A stretch of 64,000 nucleotides of DNA from Microbacterium sp. SORGH_AS_0428. GTDB taxonomy: Bacteria; Actinomycetota; Actinomycetes; Actinomycetales; Microbacteriaceae. Positions 8,108-15,950 of this stretch are shown here, one piece after another. The translations under genes and the position numbers were made by a program. Where the stretch lies: the NCBI RefSeq assembly GCF_031453615.1, contig NZ_JAVIZT010000001.1, forward strand, positions 1,550,001 to 1,614,000. Reading direction: 5' to 3'. Position 1 is the first letter of the stretch; each line of letters starts with the position of its first letter. Under the pieces are notes generated by a model. The model did not search any database and was not told where the DNA came from. It saw nothing but the letters and a program-made list of their open reading frames with translations.

Positions 8108-9588
8108 CCCGCGAGGTCGACGTCGCGATCGTCGGCGCGGGCTTCGGCGGCCTTGCGATGGCCTCGGCCCTGCGGCGGGCCGGGCGGGAGTCGTTCGCCG
8201 TCCTGGATCGGGGAAGCTCGGTCGGTGGCACCTGGCGCGACAACACGTACCCCGGCGTCGCGTGCGATGTGCCCTCTCACCTGTACGGGCTCGAGAACCA
8301 CCCCTGGCCGGACTGGTCGGGACTCTTCGCCCGCGGCGATGAGATCCACCGCTACCTGCAGCACATCGCGGAGGCCGAGCAACTCGGCGAGCGCCTGCTG
8401 CTGGAGACCCCGCTGCAGTCCGCGGCGTGGGACGGCGAACGCTGGTTCGTCGAGACCGGACGCGGCGAGGATGTCACCGCCCGCCGGCTCGTGCTCGCCT
8501 GCGGGCGACTGACGGAGCCGTCCATCCCGGAGATCCCGGGGCTCGAGAGCTTCGAGGGCCCCCTGTTCCATTCCGCTCGCTGGGATCACACCGCGCCCCT
8601 CGCCGGGCGGCGCATCGCCGTGGTCGGCACGGGCGCCTCTGCCGTGCAATTGGTGCCCGCGCTGGTCGCGCAGGGCGCCGAGGTCGTGCTGTTCCAGCGC
8701 ACGCCCGCGTGGATCGTGCCGCGGGGCGACGTGGACTACACGGCCGCCGATCGGCGCCGTTTCGCGCGGCATCCGGATGAGCTGACACGGTTGCGCGACG
8801 AGCTGTATCGCGAGGGCGAGGAGCGTTTCGCCTCGCGCTCGGGCGATGAGGACGCGGCGCGCGGCGCGCGCGCGGTCGCCCTCGCCCACCTCGAGGCGCA
8901 GGTGGCGGACCCCGCCCTGCGCAGCGCATTGACCCCCGACTACGCGTTCGGCTGCAAGCGCGTGCTGCTGTCGGATGAGTTCTATCCGGCCGTCGCCTCG
9001 GATGCGGTCAGCTTCGAGCCGTCGGCGCTGGCGCGCGTGGACGGCGGCGAGCTCGTCGCCGCGTCCGGCGCCCGCTACAGGGCCGACATGCTGGTGCTGG
9101 CGACCGGCTTCGCCGCCTCGGAGCAGCCGTACGCCGAGCTCGTGACGGGTGAGCAAGGCACGACGCTGGCCGAGCACTGGAGCGAGGGGATGACCTCGTA
9201 CGCCTCGACGGTCGTTGCGGGCTTCCCCAACCTGTTCGTGCTCAACGGCCCGAACGCGTCACTCGGACACAACTCCTCCCTGCTGATGCTGGAGGCGCAG
9301 GCGGAGTACGTCACGCGCTGCCTCGACCGCGCGGGAGACGACGTCTTGCGGCTGCGCCCGGATGCGGAGGAGGCGTACACGGCGCGCATCGATGCGGCGG
9401 CCGCATCCCGCCCCTGGCTCACCGGGGGCTGCGACAACTGGTACGTCGACGCACGGTCGGGCAGGCTCACCCTGCTGTGGCCCGACACCGTCGACGCCTT
9501 CCGCGCCATGCTGGGTTCCACCGACGGGTCGGAGTTCCTGCCGGCCCCGCTGCACCGCGACGCGTCGCGGGCGAGAGGAGAGTCATGA
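8104..9588 (+). CDS. Baeyer-Villiger-type flavin monooxygenase
   Basis: FAD- and NADPH-dependent oxygenase of the class that inserts oxygen next to a ketone or oxidises heteroatoms. FAD-binding GAGFGG is at 11-16, and the NADPH Rossmann motif VVGTGASA is at about 175-182. Between them lies FEGPLFHSARWD (150-161), an exact FxGxxxHxxxW fingerprint of type I Baeyer-Villiger monooxygenases. The 494-residue length is typical. It overlaps fbiC upstream and fgd downstream by ATGA, so it is translated as part of the F420 operon. That is unusual, because the enzyme itself should use FAD and not F420. Substrate unknown. Confidence 0.85.
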   Translation: MTREVDVAIVGAGFGGLAMASALRRAGRESFAVLDRGSSVGGTWRDNTYPGVACDVPSHLYGLENHPWPDWSGLFARGDEIHRYLQHIAEAEQLGERLLLETPLQSAAWDGERWFVETGRGEDVTARRLVLACGRLTEPSIPEIPGLESFEGPLFHSARWDHTAPLAGRRIAVVGTGASAVQLVPALVAQGAEVVLFQRTPAWIVPRGDVDYTAADRRRFARHPDELTRLRDELYREGEERFASRSGDEDAARGARAVALAHLEAQVADPALRSALTPDYAFGCKRVLLSDEFYPAVASDAVSFEPSALARVDGGELVAASGARYRADMLVLATGFAASEQPYAELVTGEQGTTLAEHWSEGMTSYASTVVAGFPNLFVLNGPNASLGHNSSLLMLEAQAEYVTRCLDRAGDDVLRLRPDAEEAYTARIDAAAASRPWLTGGCDNWYVDARSGRLTLLWPDTVDAFRAMLGSTDGSEFLPAPLHRDASRARGES

Positions 9589-10595
9589 CCGTTCCGCTGC
9601 GTCTGGGCTACAAGGCTTCGGCCGAGCAGTTCTCCCCCGATCGACTTGCCGACTTCGCCGTGCTGGCGGAGGAGGTCGGGTTCGACTCGGTGTTCATCTC
9701 CGACCATTTCCAGCCGTGGATGCACGAGGGCGGCCACGCTCCGGCGGCACTGCCCTGGCTCGGCGCCGTGGGCGCGCGCACCTCACGGGTGCTTCTGGGC
9801 ACGAGCGTGCTCACGCCCACGTTCCGCTATCACCCGGCCGTCGTCGCGCAGGCGTTCGCGACGCTCGGGGTGATGTTCCCCGGCCGCGTGATTCTGGGCG
9901 TCGGCACGGGTGAGGCGCTCAACGAGGTGACCCTCGGCCTCGACTGGCCCGAACCGCCCGAGCGCTTCCAGCGCCTCAAGGAGGCCATCACCCTCATCGA
10001 GAAGCTGTGGGCGGGCGAGCGCGTCACCTACGAGGGCAACTTCTGGAGCGTGAGCGACGCGACGGTCTACGACCGCCCGACGACTCCCGTGCCGATCTAC
10101 ATCGGCGCCGCGGGGCCCGCTGCCACGCGTCTGGCCGGGCGCATCGCCGACGGTTTCATCACGACGAGCGGCAAGGACCCGAAGCTCTACACCGACACGC
10201 TCCTTCCCGCCCTCGCCGAGGGCATCGAGAAGGCGGGACGCTCCAGCGACGACGTCGACACCCTCATCGAGGTCAAGGTGTCCTACGCCGCCGATCGCGA
10301 GACGGCACTCGAGAAGACGCGCTTCTGGGCTCCGCTGGCGCTCAGTGCCGAGGAGAAGATGGGCATCCACGACCCGATCGAGATGCAGCGTCGGGCCGCC
10401 GAGCTGCCGATCGAGCGCGCCGCATCCCGGTTCATCGTCTCGACCGATCCCGACGAGCACGTCGAGCGGATCGCCCGCTACGTCGAGCTCGGCTTCCGGC
10501 ATCTGGTGTTCCACGATCCCGGCGAGGATCAGGAGCAGTTCCTGCGCGCCTACGGCGAGGAGATCCTCCCGCGTCTGCGCGCACGCTTCGCGTGA
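9585..10595 (+). CDS. fgd: F420-dependent glucose-6-phosphate dehydrogenase
   Basis: Oxidises glucose 6-phosphate to 6-phosphogluconolactone while reducing F420, providing the cell's F420H2. The 336-residue luciferase-fold protein follows mycobacterial Fgd closely as I recall it: LGYKASAEQF near the N-terminus, SDHFQPWMHEGGHAP, LGTSVLTPTFRYHPA, GVGTGEALNE, TSGKDPKLYT and the late RFIVSTDPDEHVE. These stretches include the F420- and phosphate-contacting residues of that family. Start and stop both overlap neighbours by four bases (9585-9588 and 10592-10595). Its presence argues that the organism uses F420. Confidence 0.92.
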   Translation: MTVPLRLGYKASAEQFSPDRLADFAVLAEEVGFDSVFISDHFQPWMHEGGHAPAALPWLGAVGARTSRVLLGTSVLTPTFRYHPAVVAQAFATLGVMFPGRVILGVGTGEALNEVTLGLDWPEPPERFQRLKEAITLIEKLWAGERVTYEGNFWSVSDATVYDRPTTPVPIYIGAAGPAATRLAGRIADGFITTSGKDPKLYTDTLLPALAEGIEKAGRSSDDVDTLIEVKVSYAADRETALEKTRFWAPLALSAEEKMGIHDPIEMQRRAAELPIERAASRFIVSTDPDEHVERIARYVELGFRHLVFHDPGEDQEQFLRAYGEEILPRLRARFA

Positions 10596-11215
10596 ACCAA
10601 GACTGGACGGTCGTCGTCCCGCTGAAGGCGGCGGCCTCCGGCAAGTCGCGGCTGGGGGCGAGCACCGAGCTGGTGCGCGCGGTCGGGCTCGACACGGTGG
10701 CGGCTGCTGCCGCGGTCGCGCGCGTGGTCGTCGTCACCGCGGATCGGCAGACGGCAGCGGATGCGGCGGCGATCGGTGGGGTGACGGTGGTCGCCGAGGA
10801 AGAGCCGCGCGGGCTCAATGCGGCGATCGCACTCGGGATGCCCGCAGCGGATATGCCTCGCGCGGCGCTGCTCGGTGACCTGCCGGCGCTGCGTCCCGAC
10901 GACCTGCGCGGCGCGCTGGAGGCGGCCGCCGGCGTCGACCGGGCCGTGGTCGCCGACGCCGAGGGCACAGGATCGACCCTCGTCACCGCGGGGGCGGGGG
11001 TGGCGTGGCTGAGCGCGTTCGGCACGGACTCCCTGGCCCGTCATCTGGCGTTCGGCTGCGTACGCCTCGAGGTGCCGGCGGACTCGACGTTGCGCCGTGA
11101 TGTCGATACGGCGGCGCAGCTTGCGGCGGCATCCGCGCTGGGTCTCGGCCCTCGCTCGGTTCGGTTCTCCACAGGTGCCCCGGTTTCGCAGGGAGGCTCT
11201 CACCGAGAGGCGTAA
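10592..11215 (+). CDS. fbiD: Phosphoenolpyruvate/2-phospholactate guanylyltransferase (FbiD/CofC)
   Basis: Activates phosphoenolpyruvate or 2-phospholactate with GTP to give the donor used by FbiA/CofD in F420 assembly. The 207-residue protein starts with VVVPLKAAASGKSRL, the nucleotidyltransferase P-loop-like signature of this family. It also contains VVTADRQT, PRGLNAAI, LLGDLPALRPDDL and a late STLRRDVDT, all in the expected order. The GTG start sits in a GTGA overlap with fgd. It is the last gene of the F420 operon; the next gene begins only one base after its stop but belongs to the secretion module. Confidence 0.9.
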   Translation: MNQDWTVVVPLKAAASGKSRLGASTELVRAVGLDTVAAAAAVARVVVVTADRQTAADAAAIGGVTVVAEEEPRGLNAAIALGMPAADMPRAALLGDLPALRPDDLRGALEAAAGVDRAVVADAEGTGSTLVTAGAGVAWLSAFGTDSLARHLAFGCVRLEVPADSTLRRDVDTAAQLAAASALGLGPRSVRFSTGAPVSQGGSHREA

Positions 11216-11216
11216 C

Positions 11217-11630
11217 GTGCCAAAGGTGAGCGACGATTTCATGCGGGATGCCGACGCGTCCATCGCACGCGTCGAACAGCAGATCGCCGCCGCGCAGGAA
11301 CAGGCCAGGCGCGGTCAGCAGTTCCAGCGCGACGTCGCCGACGTGCGCGCCACGGCCAGCTCACCCCGACGCGAACTGCGCGTGACGGTCGACGCATCGG
11401 GCCGCCTTCTCGATGCGGACCTGTCGGACGCGGCGATGGAGCTCTCGCCGCAGGCTCTGTCCCGTCTGCTCGTCGACACCGCCCGCACCGCCCAGCGCCA
11501 GGCCGGCGAGCAGGCGGTGCGCATCGCCGCGGAGCTGTTCGGCGAGCAGGCCGGCGCCACCGAACGCCTGCGCGCCGAGATCGCCGAGGCCCTTCCGTCG
11601 AACGGCGGTACGAACGTGCGGTGGGCGTGA
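11217..11630 (+). CDS. YbaB/EbfC-family protein associated with type VII secretion
   Basis: 137-residue protein. An N-terminal long helix (about 5-40, Gln/Ala/Arg-rich) is followed by a beta-sheet stretch (ELRVTVDASGRLLDADLSD) and a C-terminal helix, the YbaB/EbfC layout. Classic YbaB binds DNA. Homologues placed inside ESX loci, such as mycobacterial EspL and probably EspD, are instead tied to secretion. Here it opens a module in which the next gene is EspC-like and the third is a large putative secreted protein, so a chaperone or co-secreted role is more likely than nucleoid binding. GTG at 11217 is preceded by GAGAGG; ATG at 11241 is an alternative. Confidence 0.7.
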   Translation: MPKVSDDFMRDADASIARVEQQIAAAQEQARRGQQFQRDVADVRATASSPRRELRVTVDASGRLLDADLSDAAMELSPQALSRLLVDTARTAQRQAGEQAVRIAAELFGEQAGATERLRAEIAEALPSNGGTNVRWA

Positions 11631-11947
11631 TGGCCGCTCACATCGCGCTGGACGGCGACCTGATCTCGGCCCAGGCGTCGCGGGTCGAGCTCGTCGCCTC
11701 GGACGTGTCGGTGGCACGGGATGCGGCAGGCTCCACGAACATGGGCGGCGGCGCCTTCGGGGTGCTGTGCTCGTTCCTCGTTCCACCGGCGCAGATCGCG
11801 GCGGCGATGGCGCAGCAGGCCATCGGCTCGGCCGAGCAGATGCTGCGTCGATCGGCGACGGAGCTGCGCGGCGTCGGCAGCGACATGGCCTCGTTCGAGG
11901 ATGACGTGGTTCAGGGGATCAACACGCTCGGTCAGGGACTCGGTTGA
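11630..11947 (+). CDS. EspC-like type VII secretion target protein
   Basis: 105-residue helical protein in which two long helices flank a Gly-rich turn and the conserved stretch GGAFGVLCSFLVPP (40-53). That stretch is shared with the protein encoded at 38549-38866, which supports one family. Such EspC-type proteins are small T7SS substrates exported with partners. At the position where the sister protein has a YxxxD export signal, this one reads FEDDV (89-93), so the signal is degenerate. Start overlaps the YbaB-like stop (TGATG) and its stop overlaps the TTG start of the next gene. Confidence 0.65.
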   Translation: MAAHIALDGDLISAQASRVELVASDVSVARDAAGSTNMGGGAFGVLCSFLVPPAQIAAAMAQQAIGSAEQMLRRSATELRGVGSDMASFEDDVVQGINTLGQGLG

Positions 11948-13260
11948 GCACCGCGAACGTGCTGGTGGCGGCGCCGGTCGACACGGCGACGCCGTTCAGC
12001 GGCGCGGGCCTGCTCGATTCGGGCAGCCAGCTCGTCGCCGCGGTGGACTCCGGTTCCTGGGTCGAGGGGGGCCTTGCGGGCGTCGGCTTCGCGATCGATG
12101 TGGCCGCGACGGCGATCGACCCGCTGGGGTCGTTGATCGGGGCGGGGCTCGGCTGGATCATCGACCACCTCGAACCGTTGAAGGGCTGGCTCAACGACTT
12201 CGCCGGTAATGCGGGCGAGGTCGCTGCCTTTGCGCAGACGTGGTCGAACATCCAGACCCAGCTCGAGACATCGGCGCAGGAGCTCGCCCACGTCGTCGGA
12301 CAGGTCGACGAGATGGCGGGCGAGGCGATGGAGGCCTACCGCCGATTCCAGCAGGATGTCGCGCAGCATCTGTCCGGCGCCGCATCCTGGGCCGGCGCCA
12401 TGTCGACGGGTCTGCAGATGGCGTCGACGATCGTGCAGGTCGTGCACGATCTCGTCCGCGATGTACTGTCGCAGCTTGCCGGGGCGATCATCTCGTGGGC
12501 CGCCGAGCTCGTGGTCACGGTGGGCCTCGCCACGCCCGTCGTCATCGGGCAGGTCACGACGCGCGTCAGCCAGCTCGCTACCACGGTCGGCGACACGGTC
12601 ACGAAGGTGCTGCGCTCGTGCAAGAACCTCGGCAAGCTCCTCGACGACCTCAAGGGCTTGCTGCAGCGGGCGGGCGATCTGTTCAGCAGCGTGCTGAAGG
12701 GCGGCGGCTCGGGACCCTCGGTGCGTGTGCCCGACGGCCCCACCATCCATGCCCGCGTCGGAGAACCGCTCTCCGCCACCGATCTGAAGAGCATGATCGA
12801 CGAGGGGTATCACACGTCGATCTTCAGCGACCAGGTCGTGCAGCACTACGACCACTCCGCGGCGACACTCGGTCGGTCGGGCTCGGATGTGTGGGCCATG
12901 CCCACCGAGGATGCCGCCAGGATCCACACCCCCGCGCAGGCGGCGCGGGAGACCGGCATGGCGCCGATGGCGCAGGACGCGTACCTCAACGGCGGCGACA
13001 TCTACGCCGTGCACTTCCCGGTCGACCCCAGCGAGCTGCGTCGTCCGACGGTGGCGGACTCCGGCGGGTGGGAGCACTTCTACCCCGACCCCACGAACAC
13101 GAGCACCACGTACGGTCACACCGCTGTCAACACGGGCACGGGCGCGTACCTGGTGAACTCCACCCGTGAGACGCTCATCGCCGGCGGCGATGCGATGCGC
13201 AGCAATGCCGTGCTGACGAAGCTGGAGAATGGAGCGTGGGTGCTCGTGAGACGGTATTGA
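11944..13260 (+). CDS. Putative T7SS-secreted polymorphic toxin
   Basis: 438 residues in three parts. Residues 1-250 are mostly helical, with a W-x-N turn (TWSNI) and hydrophobic stretches at about 40-75 and 175-205. This part matches the protein at 38868-39728 along its length. Residues 252-262 are a Gly/Ser hinge. Residues 263-438 form a separate mixed alpha/beta domain with SDVWAMPTEDAARI, LNGGDIYAVHFPVD, GGWEHFYPD, YGHTAVNTG and YLVNSTRETLIAGGD. I recall comparable tails in polymorphic toxins, but I cannot name the activity. The first part probably serves delivery and the tail is probably the effector. TTG start in a TTGA overlap with the EspC-like gene. No signal peptide, as expected for T7SS cargo. 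Confidence 0.6.
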   Translation: MSTANVLVAAPVDTATPFSGAGLLDSGSQLVAAVDSGSWVEGGLAGVGFAIDVAATAIDPLGSLIGAGLGWIIDHLEPLKGWLNDFAGNAGEVAAFAQTWSNIQTQLETSAQELAHVVGQVDEMAGEAMEAYRRFQQDVAQHLSGAASWAGAMSTGLQMASTIVQVVHDLVRDVLSQLAGAIISWAAELVVTVGLATPVVIGQVTTRVSQLATTVGDTVTKVLRSCKNLGKLLDDLKGLLQRAGDLFSSVLKGGGSGPSVRVPDGPTIHARVGEPLSATDLKSMIDEGYHTSIFSDQVVQHYDHSAATLGRSGSDVWAMPTEDAARIHTPAQAARETGMAPMAQDAYLNGGDIYAVHFPVDPSELRRPTVADSGGWEHFYPDPTNTSTTYGHTAVNTGTGAYLVNSTRETLIAGGDAMRSNAVLTKLENGAWVLVRRY

Positions 13261-13469
13261 GCGCCGCGACGGAACTCGGATGCCCGGTGTGCCGGGAGGG
13301 CGCGTACAGCGGCGGGCAGCCGCGCTTCGTGACATCGACCTCTCCGGTCGACCTGCTCTATCGTTGCGAGGTGTGCCGCACGTGGTGGTTCGACAACAGT
13401 CGGGGGCTGCGTCCGATGACAGACGAGGAGGCGCGCGAGCGCTTCCCGAACGAGGTGGGCAATGACTGA
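13236..13469 (+). CDS. Small zinc-ribbon-like protein, possible immunity factor
   Basis: 77 residues with two CxxC pairs (CPVC and CEVC about 35 residues apart), which could bind one zinc, and a WWFDNSRGLRPM stretch. The GTG at 13236 has GGAG eight bases upstream and overlaps the toxin gene by 25 bases; a TTG at 13257 would give a tight four-base overlap instead. Direct coupling to the toxin reading frame, small size and cytoplasmic character fit an immunity protein, but no family is recognised. Its stop overlaps the next gene by eight bases. Confidence 0.5.
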   Translation: MGARETVLSAATELGCPVCREGAYSGGQPRFVTSTSPVDLLYRCEVCRTWWFDNSRGLRPMTDEEARERFPNEVGND

Positions 13470-13857
13470 ACCGACCGTCGTCGACTTGGCGATCCTGCAG
13501 GCGCGCGAACAGCGCCTCACGATGCAGACCGTGCTGTGGACGTTCGCCGCATCCACCGTCTACGTGCCCAGCGGTGGCGACCCCGGCGAGGATTTCCGCG
13601 GCTTCCAGCCGGTGTACTACCCGGGCGCCTCCGAGCGCGTGCTGGCCGTGTTCACCGACCCCGACCTCGCGAGCGAACTCGACGCCCTCGCACCGTGGAT
13701 GGTGACGTTCACCGGGGCCGACCTGATCCGTCGCATGCCATCGGGCGAAGGGCTCGTCGTGAACGCGGGCTCGAGCGTCGGCTTCGAGCTGCCCGCGGCC
13801 GGTCTCTCGGCCTTCCGGCAGGAGCTGGACGCCGCGCGGGCTCTCGCCCAGTCCTGA
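13462..13857 (+). CDS. SseB-like protein, possible immunity factor
   Basis: 131-residue soluble protein. The pattern of an N-terminal helix, VLWTFAASTVYVPS, RVLAVFTDPDLASEL, ADLIRRMPSGEGLVVNAG and a C-terminal helix matches the SseB N-terminal-domain family as I know it. Members of that family are common next to contact-dependent and T7SS toxins. It is last in the toxin operon and overlaps the zinc-ribbon gene. Role as immunity protein is inferred from position only. Confidence 0.5.
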   Translation: MTEPTVVDLAILQAREQRLTMQTVLWTFAASTVYVPSGGDPGEDFRGFQPVYYPGASERVLAVFTDPDLASELDALAPWMVTFTGADLIRRMPSGEGLVVNAGSSVGFELPAAGLSAFRQELDAARALAQS

Positions 13858-13908
13858 CCCGGATGCGGGTCACGCCGCCCGGCAGCATCCCGACCGTCAT
13901 GAAGCGGC

Positions 13909-13942
13909 ATCGGTGAGCGAACGCGCTCGTTCGCTCCCCGAT
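13909..13942. terminator. Hairpin between convergent T7SS operons
   Basis: A nine-base stem GAGCGAACG/CGTTCGCTC with a CGCT loop is extended outward by five further pairs (ATCGG/CCGAT) after one mismatch. It lies in the 127-base gap between the stop of the SseB-like gene and the stop of the opposing WXG100 gene. There is no T-run. A bidirectional transcription stop is the simplest reading. Confidence 0.5.
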
Positions 13943-13984
13943 ACCAGGATCAGCCCGCGTCGACGGGCGGCTTCACCGTGTCCG

Positions 13985-14275
13985 TCAGCGCTGGAACAGC
14001 TTCGCCGAGTTGCGGTCGGTCGTGACGTAGTCCTCGGCGATCGACTCGGTCGCCGCGGCGATACGGGCGAGCACCGTCTTCATGTGCTCGAACTCCATCG
14101 ACCACGCGCGCTGCGCGTTGTCGTAGGCCACGCGGGCCGCGCCGTCCCAGTTGCCACGGAGGCGATTCGCCTCCTGCTCGAGCGCACGCAGCGCACCCTC
14201 GATGCGCTGCGACTCGCGGCGCAGTTCACTAGCGGATGCGGTCAGTGCCGCCGGAGTGATGCTCAGATCGCCCAT
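13985..14275 (-). CDS. WXG100 protein with YxxxD export signal
   Basis: ESAT-6/CFP-10-type helical hairpin of 96 residues, exported as a dimer with a partner WXG100 protein. The turn is N-W43-D-G45, and the C-terminal export signal is Y83-V-T-T-D87, matching the T7SS YxxxD rule. It lies directly downstream of the gene for its likely partner, with one base between them. The protein encoded at 17723-18013 has W and YxxxD at identical residue numbers, so the two are duplicates. Last gene of the leftward locus 1 operon. Confidence 0.85.
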   Translation of the reverse strand: MGDLSITPAALTASASELRRESQRIEGALRALEQEANRLRGNWDGAARVAYDNAQRAWSMEFEHMKTVLARIAAATESIAEDYVTTDRNSAKLFQR

Positions 14276-14276
14276 C

Positions 14277-14594
14277 TCACGCTCCTCCCATCATCGCGCC
14301 CAGACCGCCGATGGTGGACTGGTGCTGCTCCTCCAGAGCGTTCTGCGAGCGCTCGGTGGAACGCAACGCCTCTTCCAGGTGGACCAGCGTCTGGTTGATC
14401 TTCTGCGCGCCCGCCGTCCACGTCTGCATCATCTGCGCGTAGGACTGCGAAGCCTCCCCCTGCCAGATCGACTGGATCTGGTCGAGTTCGGCGATCACGC
14501 GCCGGGTGCTGTCTGCGATGTCGAGGTAGGTCGCGGAGACCGCCTCGGCACCGCGCAGCAGCGCGCCCTCTTCTGCGGAGATCTTCTCGCTCAT
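14277..14594 (-). CDS. WXG100 protein, partner subunit
   Basis: 105-residue WXG100 protein with W44-Q-G46 in the turn. It starts with MSEKISAEEGALLRGAEAV, which resembles the protein encoded at 18048-18362 (ISAEEGALKRGAQAV). It has no C-terminal YxxxD; its tail is Gly/Met-rich (GGLGAMMGGA). The gene next to it has the YxxxD, so the two should form the heterodimer, one subunit carrying the export signal for both. Confidence 0.85.
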   Translation of the reverse strand: MSEKISAEEGALLRGAEAVSATYLDIADSTRRVIAELDQIQSIWQGEASQSYAQMMQTWTAGAQKINQTLVHLEEALRSTERSQNALEEQHQSTIGGLGAMMGGA

Positions 14595-14597
14595 GCG

Positions 14598-15950
14598 TCA
14601 GTCCCTTCCCCCTGCGCCCGCACCCTCGGAGCGAGGGCCGAACTCTGCATCGTCTTCGATCGACGGCGCGATAGGTCCGCCGAGACCGCGGCCCTTCTTG
14701 TCGTTGCGACCGCCGCCGCCGGCACCCGCACCCGCACCGCCGCCGCCCATCATGCCCGTGGCGCCACGCGACCCGCCAGCGGCTTCCCCCGCGGCACCTG
14801 CACCGGCACCGCCGGCGCCGCCCTTGCCGAGCAGTCCGCCACCAGCGCCGCCGCCGGCATTCGCCGTAAGACCACCGCCCAGACCACCGGCACCGCCGCG
14901 CGCGGCAAGGCCTGCGCCACCGGCGCCGCCGAGGCCACCGGCGCCGCGGAGGCCACCGAGACCACCCGCTGCGGCGGCCTTGCCCAGACCGCCGAGGGCA
15001 GCGGCGCCGCCGGCGCCCGCCATGAACCCGCTGGAGAGACCACCGGATCCCGCACCACCGGAACCGATCCCGCCGAGTCCGCCAGAGCCTCCGGGCAGGG
15101 TGCCCCCACCGGGCATCGTGCCGAGACCGCCGCCGGGGTATTGGCCGACCCCGCCGTCCACCGGACCATCCGGGTGCACGATGACACCCGGAGCCGGGAG
15201 GGAGGGAACGTAGGCGATGGGCCGCGTGCCGACCGGACGGTCGTTCGGATCATCCGGATACCACTGCGGGCCGCCGCCATCCGGGCCGGGCATGATCACT
15301 CCGCCCTGCCCCGGCGGAACACCGGGCGGCACGTTGTAATCGGGGTAATTCTGGAAACTGGGCGTGGACGGACCACCCGTGTCGATGTTCGTGTCACGCA
15401 GTTCATCGGGGAGGTTCGGGATGCTGCCGTAGACGTTCTCCATGGGCGGCAGGTCCGGGAACGCGGCGGAGTCCTGGTCGAGTGCGTTGCTCACTGCCTC
15501 GACGCCGGACCTCGCCTGGGCCTCTCGCTGAGACCCGAGGAACCAGTTGGCCGCCGCGATGGCGCCCTCTCCGGCGATGACCGAGAAGCCGGGGAAGACG
15601 ATCGTCGCGCCCGCCGCGGCATTGCGTATGGTCTGTTGCGCGTCGGCACTCAGCGACCCGGAGTCGAGGGCGTCAAGGTAGCGCTGCGCCTCTTGTTTGC
15701 GGGTGTTGGCTGCGTTGATCAGCCGCGGAAGCTCCTCGACGTAGCCTCTCAGCTCCTCGATGTCCGCCTTGGCCTTCTGCATCTGGTCGACGGCTTCACG
15801 TTCGGTCTGGCCGGTGAATCCCGTCTCACTGGCCACGCGATTCATCAGCGTCGTCAGCGAGGTCAACGCCGGCCCCACGGCCGAGAGATTCGGCATCTGC
15901 CACGCAGGGCCCTCCGCGAGGTTGCGAAGGCGCTGCTCCCATTCGCTCAT
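14598..15950 (-). CDS. PPE-like T7SS-associated protein with glycine/alanine-rich tail
   Basis: 450 residues. About residues 1-170 are helical with long Gln/Glu/Ala helices and one hydrophobic stretch (FPGFSVIAGEGAIAAANWF) near 120. Residues 170-260 are Pro/Asp/Tyr-rich, and about 260-430 are low complexity built from GGLGG, GAGG and GGAG repeats. The layout recalls PPE proteins or the proline/glycine-rich components of ESX loci, but I see no clear PPE motif. It sits between the mycosin and a WXG100 pair and its start overlaps the mycosin stop (ATGA). Likely a secreted or surface substrate; function unknown. Confidence 0.65.
   Translation of the reverse strand: MSEWEQRLRNLAEGPAWQMPNLSAVGPALTSLTTLMNRVASETGFTGQTEREAVDQMQKAKADIEELRGYVEELPRLINAANTRKQEAQRYLDALDSGSLSADAQQTIRNAAAGATIVFPGFSVIAGEGAIAAANWFLGSQREAQARSGVEAVSNALDQDSAAFPDLPPMENVYGSIPNLPDELRDTNIDTGGPSTPSFQNYPDYNVPPGVPPGQGGVIMPGPDGGGPQWYPDDPNDRPVGTRPIAYVPSLPAPGVIVHPDGPVDGGVGQYPGGGLGTMPGGGTLPGGSGGLGGIGSGGAGSGGLSSGFMAGAGGAAALGGLGKAAAAGGLGGLRGAGGLGGAGGAGLAARGGAGGLGGGLTANAGGGAGGGLLGKGGAGGAGAGAAGEAAGGSRGATGMMGGGGAGAGAGGGGRNDKKGRGLGGPIAPSIEDDAEFGPRSEGAGAGGRD

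Noticed and set aside
5569..9588. A 1339-codon plus-strand frame that includes the monooxygenase
   Set aside because: Only the last 494 codons are the real monooxygenase; the front part is fbiC read in another frame, rich in Arg/Pro.
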